Source: JBBSOK01 sp965219125
GTDB lineage: Bacteria; Bacteroidota; Bacteroidia; Flavobacteriales; Flavobacteriaceae
Length of the DNA: 64,000 nucleotides
Direction of reading: 5' to 3'
Assembly (NCBI GenBank): GCA_965219125.1
Contig: CBDCMO010000002.1
Location: 1,922,001 to 1,986,000 of the forward strand
Shown: piece after piece, positions 18,290 through 26,357 of the stretch
Layout of the letters: every line of letters begins with the position of its first letter
Position numbering within the stretch: the stretch's first letter is position 1
Notes under the pieces: generated by a model
The model's input: only the letters and a program-made list of their open reading frames with translations
What the model was told of the DNA's origin: nothing
The model's database searches: none
Translations under genes and position numbers: made by a program

Positions 18290-18814
18290 ATGTTTATACC
18301 AGGTGAATTAATAGCTATCCTAACCTTTCCAGGAATTATTGTACACGAATTTGCACATATGCTTTTCTGTAAAATAAGAAAAGTAGCCGTCTTTGACGCA
18401 TGTTATTTTAGAATAGGAAATCCCGCAGGTTTTGTAGTGCACGAAAATACCAAAAATTTTTACACTACTTTTTTAGTGTCGATGGGTCCTTTCTTCGTAA
18501 ACACGTTGCTCTGCCTAATAATTTGTCTTCCAGCGTATATGCCTATTAAATTTTTTGAAATTGCCCATCCGTTTTCATATTTCCTTATTTGGCTTGGGGT
18601 TTCAATTGGTATGCACGCTATTCCTTCAAATCAAGATGCTAATAATGTTTTTGAACAGGCAAAAGTGAAAGTGAAGCAAAAAAATGTATTGGCAATTCTG
18701 TCTTTTCCAATAGTTGGGCTCATTTATGTTTTTAACATCCTTCGCATAGTTTGGGCAGACCTTATTTATGGTATTGCAATTGGAATATGGTTGCCGGCAC
18801 TACTATTTAACTGA
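18290..18814 (+). CDS. Membrane zinc metalloprotease-like protein (HExxH)
   Basis: A 174-residue integral membrane protein with about four hydrophobic segments. An HEFAH motif (His19, Glu20, His23) sits in the first segment, as in M50/site-2-protease-like and DUF3267-type zincins, followed by a SMGPFFVN segment in the third segment where these families carry an NP- or GP-type motif. The usual third ligand motif LDG is not present; NQDANN at about residue 111 is a candidate. It could be an intramembrane protease or an inactive relative. It is cotranscribed with the zinc-ribbon/TPR gene. No substrate is evident. Confidence 0.7.
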   Translation: MFIPGELIAILTFPGIIVHEFAHMLFCKIRKVAVFDACYFRIGNPAGFVVHENTKNFYTTFLVSMGPFFVNTLLCLIICLPAYMPIKFFEIAHPFSYFLIWLGVSIGMHAIPSNQDANNVFEQAKVKVKQKNVLAILSFPIVGLIYVFNILRIVWADLIYGIAIGIWLPALLFN

Positions 18815-18857
18815 ATCGAAAATTGAAAGAAATCAAAATTTATTAAAACTGAATTGC

Positions 18858-19814
18858 CTACTTTTTCAAAATAGATTGATAACTCATCGGTTTTTGCGTT
18901 TTCATATCGTAATGTTTTCTGAAAAATTCATCGCACCATAAACACACATTGCCTTTTTCAATTGCTTTTTTCAATCCTTCTTTCGCTGAAATTCCAATAC
19001 TTTCACCCATTCCATAAACATCGCCGTTGTTGAGCTTACGCATAACTTCGTGCTTTGACATTCTTTGGAGTACATCAACCACTTTTTCTTTTCTGGCATC
19101 GCCCATTGGCGTTACCGTTCCAGGACAACACGGACTCATTTTCCATAATTGGATTGAAATTACATCCATAACATCCTTATTTTCATGTCCTAAAAAACCG
19201 ATGGCGCCAGATTGTATAGCACAAAAATTATGGGTTCCGTCCTTTTTCCAAATGTCATTTTTCAATGCGCGACCGCGAGCCCAATTTCCGCCAAGCCACA
19301 TGTCTTCTGTAGCACCGAAAAAACCGTATGTAAGCTTATTGTTTAAAGTCTGTTTTTCAGAAATCTTTGTTTTTGGTTGGCCATTTATAAATTCTATCCC
19401 GTTATCTTCAAACATTTTTGACAGCAAATCTTTTCGTTCACCTTGCTTTTTATGATATCTATCAATACTTGCAATGGAAAATAGTTGCACTCCTTTTTCA
19501 ATAAGAATTTTTAAAATTTCTTCATTTAAGAGATCTCCATTAAATTGAAGGGTGATAAATATATTCCCGTTATATTTATTTTGAAGTTCATCAAGAATTT
19601 TATACAATAGTTTTTTATCGGATAACGGCTCGCCGCCGCTCAAAACTATTTCTTGAAGTTTATCGGGAAGATTGCCAATAATAGCCATACAATCTTCTTC
19701 CGAAATCCGTTCTCCCTGCGATCCGCTATCATTATAACAATGGTCGCACTTGTCATTGCACAATTGCGTAAAAACCCAATAAACACGAAAGTAGTCTTGA
19801 AAGCTTGACTTCAT
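18858..19814 (-). CDS. Radical SAM protein, copy A
   Basis: A 318-residue radical SAM enzyme, last gene of the 13-kb cluster. The 4Fe-4S motif is CxxxCxxC at Cys19, Cys23, Cys26 (CNDKCDHCY) and the SAM-binding GGEP motif is LSGGEPL at about residue 59. C-terminal cysteines Cys198, Cys229, Cys230, Cys291 and Cys294 (CCPGTVTPMGD, CLWCDEFF) could bind an auxiliary iron-sulfur cluster in a SPASM/Twitch-like domain. The reaction is unknown. It is about 84% identical by hand count to copy B directly upstream, and nearly identical over the last 80 residues. A 43-base A/T-rich spacer separates the copies. Confidence 0.88.
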   Translation of the reverse strand: MKSSFQDYFRVYWVFTQLCNDKCDHCYNDSGSQGERISEEDCMAIIGNLPDKLQEIVLSGGEPLSDKKLLYKILDELQNKYNGNIFITLQFNGDLLNEEILKILIEKGVQLFSIASIDRYHKKQGERKDLLSKMFEDNGIEFINGQPKTKISEKQTLNNKLTYGFFGATEDMWLGGNWARGRALKNDIWKKDGTHNFCAIQSGAIGFLGHENKDVMDVISIQLWKMSPCCPGTVTPMGDARKEKVVDVLQRMSKHEVMRKLNNGDVYGMGESIGISAKEGLKKAIEKGNVCLWCDEFFRKHYDMKTQKPMSYQSILKK

Positions 19815-19857
19815 ATTTTTCGTTTTAAATTTTAAAGAAGAATTTAAAATGAAGCTC

Positions 19858-20814
19858 TCACTTTTTCAGAATAGATTGATAGCTCATTGGTTTTTGGGTT
19901 TTCATATCGTAATGTTTTCTGAAAAATTCATCGCACCACAAACACACATTTCCCATTGCGATTGCTTTTTTCAAACCTTCCTGTGCCGAAATGCCAACAC
20001 TTTCTCCCATTCCATAAACATCGCCGTTGTTGAGCTTTCGCATTACTTCGTGCTTTGACATTCTTTGGAGAACGTCAACAACTTTTTCTTTTCTGGCATC
20101 GCCCATTGGGGTTACCGTTCCGGGACAACACGGACTTATTTTCCACAGTTGTATTGAAATTTCAGGCATTATTTCTTCGTTTTCATGTCCTAAAAAACCG
20201 ATCGCGCCGGAGGGGATTGCACAGAAATTATGTTCTCCGTCTTTTTTCCAAATATCGTGTTCCATTGCGCGACCACGTGCCCAGTTTCCGCCAAGCCACA
20301 TATCTTCGGTTGCGCCAAAAAAGCCGTATGTAAGCTTATTCATTAACAGACCTTTTTGGGATTTTCTCAATTTTGGTTGGCCAAGAACAAATTCTATTCC
20401 GTGGTCTTCAAACATTTTTGAAAGTATTTCCTTTCGCTCGCCTTGTTTTTTATGGTATCTATCAATACTTGCGATTGAAAAACGATGCACACCTTTTTCA
20501 ATTAACGTTTTTAAAATTTTGTCATTTAAAAGATCTCCGTTGAATTGTAAGGCAATAAAAATGGTATTTCCATATTTATTCCGCAATTCATCAAGAATTT
20601 TAAATAACAGTTTTTTATCAGCCAAAGGCTCACCGCCGCTCAATGTTATTTGCTGCAAATTTTCGGGCAGATTACTGATAATTGCAATACAATCTTCTTC
20701 AGAAATACGTTTTCCCTGCGGGCCGCTATCGTTGTAACAATGGTCGCACTTATCATTGCACAATTGCGTAAAAACCCAATAAACACAGTAGTAATCTTGA
20801 AAATCTGATTGCAT
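19858..20814 (-). CDS. Radical SAM protein, copy B
   Basis: Paralog of copy A, also 318 residues with no length change. It keeps the CNDKCDHCY cluster motif, LSGGEPL, the central block LTYGFFGATEDMWLGGNWAR and all C-terminal cysteines. Differences gather in the first 230 residues, mainly at about residues 80-115 and 140-160 (for example FVLGQPKLRKSQKG against FINGQPKTKISEKQ), where substrate contacts may lie. This pattern fits duplication followed by divergence or gene conversion at the 3' end. It is 20 bases downstream of the kinase gene, inside the same transcription unit. Confidence 0.88.
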   Translation of the reverse strand: MQSDFQDYYCVYWVFTQLCNDKCDHCYNDSGPQGKRISEEDCIAIISNLPENLQQITLSGGEPLADKKLLFKILDELRNKYGNTIFIALQFNGDLLNDKILKTLIEKGVHRFSIASIDRYHKKQGERKEILSKMFEDHGIEFVLGQPKLRKSQKGLLMNKLTYGFFGATEDMWLGGNWARGRAMEHDIWKKDGEHNFCAIPSGAIGFLGHENEEIMPEISIQLWKISPCCPGTVTPMGDARKEKVVDVLQRMSKHEVMRKLNNGDVYGMGESVGISAQEGLKKAIAMGNVCLWCDEFFRKHYDMKTQKPMSYQSILKK

Positions 20815-20834
20815 AACTTTTCTTTTTAACTTAT

Positions 20835-21821
20835 TTAATTCAATATAATTCGGCGGGATTCGGCAAGTAATTGCTTTCTTTTCTCAAGATTAATTTCCAA
20901 AGGAAGTTGCGCCAATCCTAAAATACGACGTAAAATTTCAACGGCTGTAAATTTTTCTCTTAAAGTATTGTCAATCTTTGCCGTTTTGTGATACTGCGAA
21001 ATGGCTTTCGAAATAAGCTCTTCAGATTGATCGGCCATTTTTAAATGCGCAATTGTTACGCCAATTTCAAATTCCGGGAAACCGAAGAAGCAGAATTCTG
21101 GATCAATTATTTTTATGCCATCACTCGTTTTTAACCAACTTCCGGGAAAATAATCACCATGCAGCAGCGTATTTCCGCCGTTCAAATACATATCGCCCAA
21201 TATCCCCAATTTGTGTTTTAGGGCTTGGTCTTTTTTAAATGGTCCGGCAACTTCTTTTAAACCTAACAAAACCTCATCAAGATTCAAGCCATTTTCCTGC
21301 ATATACGGATATTGGAAAATATGTTCGTGGTTCAATTTTAGCATTTCGGTATTTACAATCTGCCTGTTTGTTGTTTTTGTATTTATGCTTTTATGAAGGT
21401 GTGCCGCGTAATCAATAATCTCTAAAAGCTCATTTTCTGGAATGGTTTCACCGTTTTTATAAATAAATGTATAATCTTTTCCGCTTCCCAAATCTTCGAG
21501 CGCGAGCACGTAATTTTGCTCGTCAACATTCAACAAGTTTGGCATCATTGCTTTCAATTTTTCCTCTGCAGAAGTAAATTTATAAAACTCCGCTTCTTGC
21601 AGCATTCGTGTTGCCGGAGCCGCTACTTGCGGATATTTTTCGACATAACCGCGACTTTGTTTAATGATGAAGGTTCTGTTTCCCGTATTTATACGAAGTG
21701 TGAAATTCATATTGCCTTCGCCGGGTTTTTCGACTGAAACAATCTTTTCATCGGCCTTTAGCCAATTTTTTTCTTTTAAATAATTTTGAAGTGTTTCAAT
21801 ATCGTTCGTCAACTCCTGCAT
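20835..21821 (-). CDS. APH-fold kinase resembling methylthioribose kinase
   Basis: A 328-residue small-molecule kinase of the aminoglycoside phosphotransferase fold. It matches the methylthioribose kinase branch better than antibiotic kinases: GEGNMNFTLRI (residues 34-44) with FIIKQSRGYVEKYP, where Lys54 should contact ATP; the catalytic HGDYFPGSW (221-229; MtnK has HGDLHTGS); and the metal motif IIDPEFCFFGFPEFEIG from residue 238. It also lacks the extra C-terminal segments of MtnK and is about 70 residues shorter. The predicted substrate is therefore a 5-substituted ribose or similar sugar, by inference. It lies between the nucleoside hydrolase and radical SAM genes with 15 and 20 base gaps. 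Confidence 0.8.
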   Translation of the reverse strand: MQELTNDIETLQNYLKEKNWLKADEKIVSVEKPGEGNMNFTLRINTGNRTFIIKQSRGYVEKYPQVAAPATRMLQEAEFYKFTSAEEKLKAMMPNLLNVDEQNYVLALEDLGSGKDYTFIYKNGETIPENELLEIIDYAAHLHKSINTKTTNRQIVNTEMLKLNHEHIFQYPYMQENGLNLDEVLLGLKEVAGPFKKDQALKHKLGILGDMYLNGGNTLLHGDYFPGSWLKTSDGIKIIDPEFCFFGFPEFEIGVTIAHLKMADQSEELISKAISQYHKTAKIDNTLREKFTAVEILRRILGLAQLPLEINLEKRKQLLAESRRIILN

Positions 21822-21836
21822 ACTTTCATTTTTTAA

Positions 21837-22757
21837 TTATTTGAAACTGTCAATCAATTTTTTATGATAATCTGAAACCACATCATAACAATACGTAACG
21901 GGATAACCAGCTGTTTTATCGCAAATTAGATATTGTTTGAAAACACGGTTGTCGTTATCTTCTTGAATGGTATCATTAATATGAATTTCGAGATGTGCGT
22001 TGATTTCCTCTGAAATTATATCTTCCGGCGCCATAATATAGTGGCTCGCCAAAACATCAAACGGATTGAAACCGTGCGCTCCCAAATAAATCCATTGCGC
22101 CAACCAATTTTCAGATTCTTTGGCAATCCATTTATTGCCAGCATCACCTTTTGCGATGGATTCCAAATCTTCTTTTTTGACCCAAACTTTATTCGAAATT
22201 TCAAAAGGGCACAAAACCACTTTCACTTTATTTTCAAACATAATGCGAAATGCATCATTGTCAAGATCGAAATTTAGGTCCTGAGCGCGTCTGCCTTGGT
22301 TTCCTATTTCAAAATAATCGGTGTGTTTTCTTCTGCCTGCGACCAAAACCAATTCAATAATCTGGCTTGCCAAATCTGGATACAACAACAAAAGCAAACC
22401 AACATTTGTTGCAGGGCCAATTGCCATAATAATCAGTTTTGTGTTTCGAAGTTCATTTGCAAGTGCTTCAACTGCTTCGTTTGTTTGAATGTTTTGAAGA
22501 TTCAACGCTTCGCCAGCACCTTCAAAAACAGGAATTTTTCCAGCCGCAAATTCATCATTCATAAATTTTGAAAGCTTCAGCGCATTTTCAAGAATCGTGT
22601 TACCGAAAACGGCGCTTATTCCTTTAATTTCAACATTGTCAGCCTTCATTAATTGAAGTACGGCGTATCCGTCATCCACATCGCAATAACCTGGACCGCG
22701 GTGTCGCATCATTCCTACCGAAAGATCTGTATCTATCCAAACTTGTTTCTTTTCCAT
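21837..22757 (-). CDS. Divergent nucleoside hydrolase
   Basis: Member of the IunH/inosine-uridine nucleoside hydrolase family, which cleaves the N-glycosidic bond of nucleosides using a bound calcium. It has 306 residues. The usual N-terminal DTDxGxDDA is split: Asp9 and Asp11 (WIDTDLSVG) are separated from DVDDGYAV (residues 26-33) by an extra Met/Arg/Gly-rich loop. MAIGPATNVGLLL and the DLDNDAFRIMFEN block are typical. The C-terminal loop reads GFNPFDVLAS where standard enzymes carry HDPLA, so the leaving-group His is not in its normal place while an Asp is kept. An unusual substrate is likely. It is four bases from the ABC ATPase gene. Confidence 0.85.
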   Translation of the reverse strand: MEKKQVWIDTDLSVGMMRHRGPGYCDVDDGYAVLQLMKADNVEIKGISAVFGNTILENALKLSKFMNDEFAAGKIPVFEGAGEALNLQNIQTNEAVEALANELRNTKLIIMAIGPATNVGLLLLLYPDLASQIIELVLVAGRRKHTDYFEIGNQGRRAQDLNFDLDNDAFRIMFENKVKVVLCPFEISNKVWVKKEDLESIAKGDAGNKWIAKESENWLAQWIYLGAHGFNPFDVLASHYIMAPEDIISEEINAHLEIHINDTIQEDNDNRVFKQYLICDKTAGYPVTYCYDVVSDYHKKLIDSFK

Positions 22758-22760
22758 AAC

Positions 22761-23501
22761 TTATTCTTCTAAAATTTTCTTGGGAAGCAAATTGTCCCAA
22801 AATTGTATTTCGTTTAAAACTCCCGTATTTGGATCGTTTATAAAATCTTTTTTGTCTTTGTAAACTTTTAAAATTCCCTCTTTCATAAAACCGATTTCAT
22901 CGCCCATTAAAACCGCTTCCTTTAAATCGTGCGTTACAAAAAGCGATGTTATTTTGTATTCCTGAGTCAATTTTTTGAAGAAATCCTGCATTCTATGGCG
23001 CGTTCCCGCATCCAAACTTCCAAAAGGTTCGTCCAGCAATAAAAGTGAAGGATTCGTAATAATAGCCCTTCCAAAAGAAACGCGTTGTCGTTGCCCGCCA
23101 GAAAGTTGGTTTGGCATCTTTTTATCTTGGCCTTCCAATTCAAGACTTGCAATCATATGTTTTACCTTTTCTTCGACCTCAGCTTTTGGCGTTTTTTTAA
23201 GTCGAAGACCGAATGCAATATTTTCAAAAGCATTTAAATGTGGAAACAATAAATCTTCTTGATAGAGATAAACGATGTTTCGCTTTTCTGGTTTTTTTTG
23301 GGTTATGTCTTCTCCATTCAAAAATACACTGCCGGAATCTGGCGTTACCAAACCGCCAATGGTTTTTAGCATTGTTGTTTTTCCACAACCAGATTTTCCT
23401 AAAATACTTAATGTTTTATGCGCATCGAGTGAAAAATTGAGTTCTTTCACCACGTGTTCATCATTAAAACTTTTTACTATATTTTTTACTTCTAAAAACA
23501 T
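22761..23501 (-). CDS. ABC transporter ATPase, YnjD-like
   Basis: A 246-residue nucleotide-binding subunit of the importer encoded by the next genes. Walker A is GKSGCGKTT, the Q-loop LYQEDLLFPH, the signature LSGGQRQRVSFGRA and Walker B LLLLDEPFGSLD followed by the switch His in FVTHDL. It lacks the C-terminal TOBE region of maltose-type ATPases, as expected for the short YnjD type. Its ATG shares one base with the stop codon of the upstream permease gene (TAATG junction), showing translational coupling. Confidence 0.9.
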   Translation of the reverse strand: MFLEVKNIVKSFNDEHVVKELNFSLDAHKTLSILGKSGCGKTTMLKTIGGLVTPDSGSVFLNGEDITQKKPEKRNIVYLYQEDLLFPHLNAFENIAFGLRLKKTPKAEVEEKVKHMIASLELEGQDKKMPNQLSGGQRQRVSFGRAIITNPSLLLLDEPFGSLDAGTRHRMQDFFKKLTQEYKITSLFVTHDLKEAVLMGDEIGFMKEGILKVYKDKKDFINDPNTGVLNEIQFWDNLLPKKILEE

Positions 23502-24274
23502 TAAATCATATTTTTAAATACATACTTCTTGTTAAAATAGAGAAGCACAACAGGCGGAAAAATCAATAAACAACAACTTAATGCACCGTAATAATAGTTT
23601 GATTCTTTTATGAAAAGAAAAACTTTTATTGTTAGCGTCTGTACTTTTCCCACGCCGATAATAGAGGTTAATCCATATTCAAACCAAGAAATTAGAAAAG
23701 TCTGGAAAAAACAGATTAGCAACAAACTTTTAGCTAAGGGCAATAAAACTTTTGTAAAAGCTTGAAATCTATTTCCGCCGAGTGTGGCAACTAAATCTTC
23801 ATAACTCTTCACTTTTTTATTCCAAAAACTGCTGAAGAAAATTAGCGCGTACGGAAAAGTGACTAAAAATTGAGCCACAATAACTCCAGTAATATTTCCG
23901 AAAAGTCCCATTTTCAAAAAGAAAAAGCTGAGACACGCGGCAAAAACTACAGGTGCCAAAATGTAAGGGAAATAGGTAAAGAGGGTTAAAACTCTGCTGT
24001 ATTTGTTATAGAAAACACTTCGACTTATAAAAAACCCGGAAAGCGTTGTTACAATGGCAACCGAAAGTGAAATAGTTACCGAACTTATAAAACTTTGAAG
24101 CAAACCAGCTTCTGAACTTAAAATAGTTTCCCAATTTGCAAAACCCGTGTATTGTGGTAAAATATCCGGAAAACGCCATCCTGAAATAAGCGAAAGCCAC
24201 ACCATAAAGGCGAACGGAAATAAAATGAGCAATACGAAAATGCTCAAAACCGCAGGTTTCCAACTAAGTTTCAT
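23501..24274 (-). CDS. ABC transporter permease, second half (YnjC-like)
   Basis: A 257-residue inner-membrane permease with about six hydrophobic segments and the cytoplasmic EAA-type loop (YEDLVATLGGNRFQAFTKVLLP). The chosen start is the ATG at 24274 (MKLSWKPAVLSIFVLL), which begins at the first membrane segment; a TTG 25 codons upstream would overlap the previous gene by 86 bases. With this start the overlap is 11 bases. In E. coli the two YnjC permease domains are fused in one chain; here they are separate genes. Confidence 0.87.
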   Translation of the reverse strand: MKLSWKPAVLSIFVLLILFPFAFMVWLSLISGWRFPDILPQYTGFANWETILSSEAGLLQSFISSVTISLSVAIVTTLSGFFISRSVFYNKYSRVLTLFTYFPYILAPVVFAACLSFFFLKMGLFGNITGVIVAQFLVTFPYALIFFSSFWNKKVKSYEDLVATLGGNRFQAFTKVLLPLAKSLLLICFFQTFLISWFEYGLTSIIGVGKVQTLTIKVFLFIKESNYYYGALSCCLLIFPPVVLLYFNKKYVFKNMI

Positions 24275-25118
24275 AGGATCTTCTTCTTTTTGGTAAAAAT
24301 AAAATAATGGCCGCAAGTGCAACGAAAATGGTATAAATGACAGCGACAACGTAGCCTTCGGAAATTTTTGAAAGGTCGAATTGTTTTATTTCTCGGATAA
24401 TTAAGACCGAAAGCATTTGCGGCGATTCCTGCCCCAAAATAAGCGGAATTTCATACGAACCTAACAGAAATATAAAATAGAGGGTTATTAAAACCCGCGT
24501 TTTTTTCAATATAATAGGAAGAAATACTTTTCTAGTAACTTGATTTTTAGATGCGCCCAATGAATGTGCTAAAGTTGAAAGCTCTCCAACGCGTTCATTT
24601 TTATATACATTTAAAAACAACAATGTGAAAAACGGCATCACTACGGTTATAAAAGTGAAGATAATACCGATTGCCAAAGAATCGTTTACCAAATCTGGAA
24701 ACTCCGAAGTTTGCTTAATCCACCCAAAATGGTAAGCAAATCGGGAAAAAAAGCCACCTTTCGAAAATAATTGAAAGGTAAAAAAAGCTGCAACAACTCC
24801 CGGAATTGCAAGTGGCAAATACGTTACGAACGATAGAAATTTTTGGTTGAGATTTTCCCTAAACTTTAATGTAATCCAAAGCGCACCGCCAACCGAAATA
24901 AAAAGCGCAATCGCGGCAATTACCGCACTGTAAAAAAATGAAGATAAAAATTCCCCAGATTGCAAAACGCTTTCCCAAAATTGGGTTGTAAAACCATTAT
25001 TGAGTACGCCTACTGCACCAAAACTGTACAGCAAGGCGTACACAAATGCCGCCAAAAATGGCACAACGCCAATCAAGACGAAAAACGCAAGGCTTAGATG
25101 GCTAGTTCTATTTTTCAA
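24264..25118 (-). CDS. ABC transporter permease, first half (YnjC-like)
   Basis: A 284-residue permease with about six membrane segments and an EAA-type loop (ELSTLAHSLGASKNQVTRKVFLP), the contact for the ATPase. It overlaps the upstream substrate-binding gene by 11 bases and the downstream permease by 11. It pairs with the next permease to form the channel of the importer. The binding-protein-dependent transport family includes thiamine, iron, spermidine and YnjBCD-type systems; only the neighbouring binding protein points to the YnjBCD branch. Confidence 0.87.
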   Translation of the reverse strand: MKNRTSHLSLAFFVLIGVVPFLAAFVYALLYSFGAVGVLNNGFTTQFWESVLQSGEFLSSFFYSAVIAAIALFISVGGALWITLKFRENLNQKFLSFVTYLPLAIPGVVAAFFTFQLFSKGGFFSRFAYHFGWIKQTSEFPDLVNDSLAIGIIFTFITVVMPFFTLLFLNVYKNERVGELSTLAHSLGASKNQVTRKVFLPIILKKTRVLITLYFIFLLGSYEIPLILGQESPQMLSVLIIREIKQFDLSKISEGYVVAVIYTIFVALAAIILFLPKRRRSYET

Positions 25119-26334
25119 TTACCTGCGTTCTGAAATCTTCGTATAAACGTAACATATATTCCGGTGCTGGTTCTTCAAAGGCGAAATCCTTTAAATCCTC
25201 CATTTCTAAACCATATTCTCTTTTTGGTGAATTTTCAAATTTTGCCTTCCATTCTGCTGGCAAACGATCAATTTCCAAAATAGTATTACTGTCCATTCCA
25301 TTAACAGTTTTTTCAAACTGAGCTTCTGGTGAAATTAAAAAGTTTATTGCAACCATTGCCGCAGCCTTTTGTGGTGCGTTAGTAACAATTCCTAAATAAT
25401 TAGCATTTTTGATTGTTCCGTTTTTCCAAGGATACGCTTTTGTAGTTTTTGGATACAGACCGGTTTTTATTTTTTCATTAATGCCGCCTTCGCTGAAACC
25501 ATAGCCAATATTCAATTCGCCATTTGCAAAATATTGAGCAACTTTGGTTTGTTCCTTGGGAAAGGTTTCGCCATTTTTCCAAAAATATTGCTTGTTTTTG
25601 TTGATGAAATCCCACAATTTGCCAGAAAGTTTTTTGTATTTTTCTTCACTGAAAGGACCATCCAAACTATTTGGACCTCCACCCAATTCAGCCAAAAAAG
25701 CTTTCATTATTGTCATTCCTGTAAAATCATTGGAAATGGTAAACGTGCCTGGATATTTTTTTACATACGCTTCCAATTCCGGCAAACTTGTTGGTGGATT
25801 GTCAACTTTCGCAGAATCGTAATACATTGCAGATTGTCCCATACTCCAAGGACATTCCATACCATCAATAGATTGTTGGAAATCTGTATTAATGTATGTG
25901 TCGTCAAGATCAATCAATTTTGAATTTGGAAGATCCGCTACAAATGGTCCGTAAAGTCCTTCAATTTTCCGAAGTTGAAAAAAAGTTTCTCCGTTTATCC
26001 AAACTATATCCACTTGTCCTGTCTCAATGCCAGCCTCCTTTTCGCCCATTACCAATTGTACAATTTCTGGACCTTGACCACCACTAATTTTAAAGTTGAT
26101 ATTATATTTTTCCTTAAGTTTAGGAATTACATAATTATTCATATAATCATTAAGCGGCGGGCTGCCTTGCCACATCATAAAATTTACCGTTTGGCCATCT
26201 GCCATTTTGGAAATTTCTTCCCAAGAGGCGTTTTCCAAAGAACTTTCGTCCTTTTTTTCGCCAGAACCACAAGCTGTAATCAGTGTAGCAATTGTGAAAA
26301 AAAGAACGATTGCCTTTATTTTATTTTTAATCAT
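25108..26334 (-). CDS. ABC transporter substrate-binding lipoprotein, YnjB-like
   Basis: A 408-residue periplasmic binding protein with a lipoprotein signal (lipobox LITAC, Cys22). Segments match the E. coli YnjB pattern in order: NFMMWQGSPPLNDYM, GQVDIVWINGETFFQL, CPWSMGQSAMYYDS, PGTFTISNDFTGMTIMKAFL, FWKNGETFPKEQTKVAQ and INFLISPEAQFEK. The YnjB substrate is not established, so the name gives only the family. In this cluster the protein would take the solute from the periplasm after SusC/SusD import and hand it to the two permeases. It is 23 bases downstream of susD. Confidence 0.88.
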   Translation of the reverse strand: MIKNKIKAIVLFFTIATLITACGSGEKKDESSLENASWEEISKMADGQTVNFMMWQGSPPLNDYMNNYVIPKLKEKYNINFKISGGQGPEIVQLVMGEKEAGIETGQVDIVWINGETFFQLRKIEGLYGPFVADLPNSKLIDLDDTYINTDFQQSIDGMECPWSMGQSAMYYDSAKVDNPPTSLPELEAYVKKYPGTFTISNDFTGMTIMKAFLAELGGGPNSLDGPFSEEKYKKLSGKLWDFINKNKQYFWKNGETFPKEQTKVAQYFANGELNIGYGFSEGGINEKIKTGLYPKTTKAYPWKNGTIKNANYLGIVTNAPQKAAAMVAINFLISPEAQFEKTVNGMDSNTILEIDRLPAEWKAKFENSPKREYGLEMEDLKDFAFEEPAPEYMLRLYEDFRTQVIEK

Positions 26335-26357
26335 TTCTTAAGTTTTTTCAATTCAAA

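Noticed and set aside
20027..20737. A 236-codon open frame on the plus strand across the second radical SAM gene
   Set aside because: It lies antisense to a conserved gene, and the same antisense frame appears in the other copy because the two genes are similar. No motif or start context of its own.
22296..23262. Several 60-95 codon plus-strand frames across the ABC and hydrolase genes
   Set aside because: All overlap strongly conserved minus-strand genes and show no protein features.
24274..24349. TTG start of the second permease at 24349
   Set aside because: Would overlap the previous gene by 86 bases with residues that do not look like a permease N-terminus; the ATG at 24274 gives a normal overlap of 11 bases.
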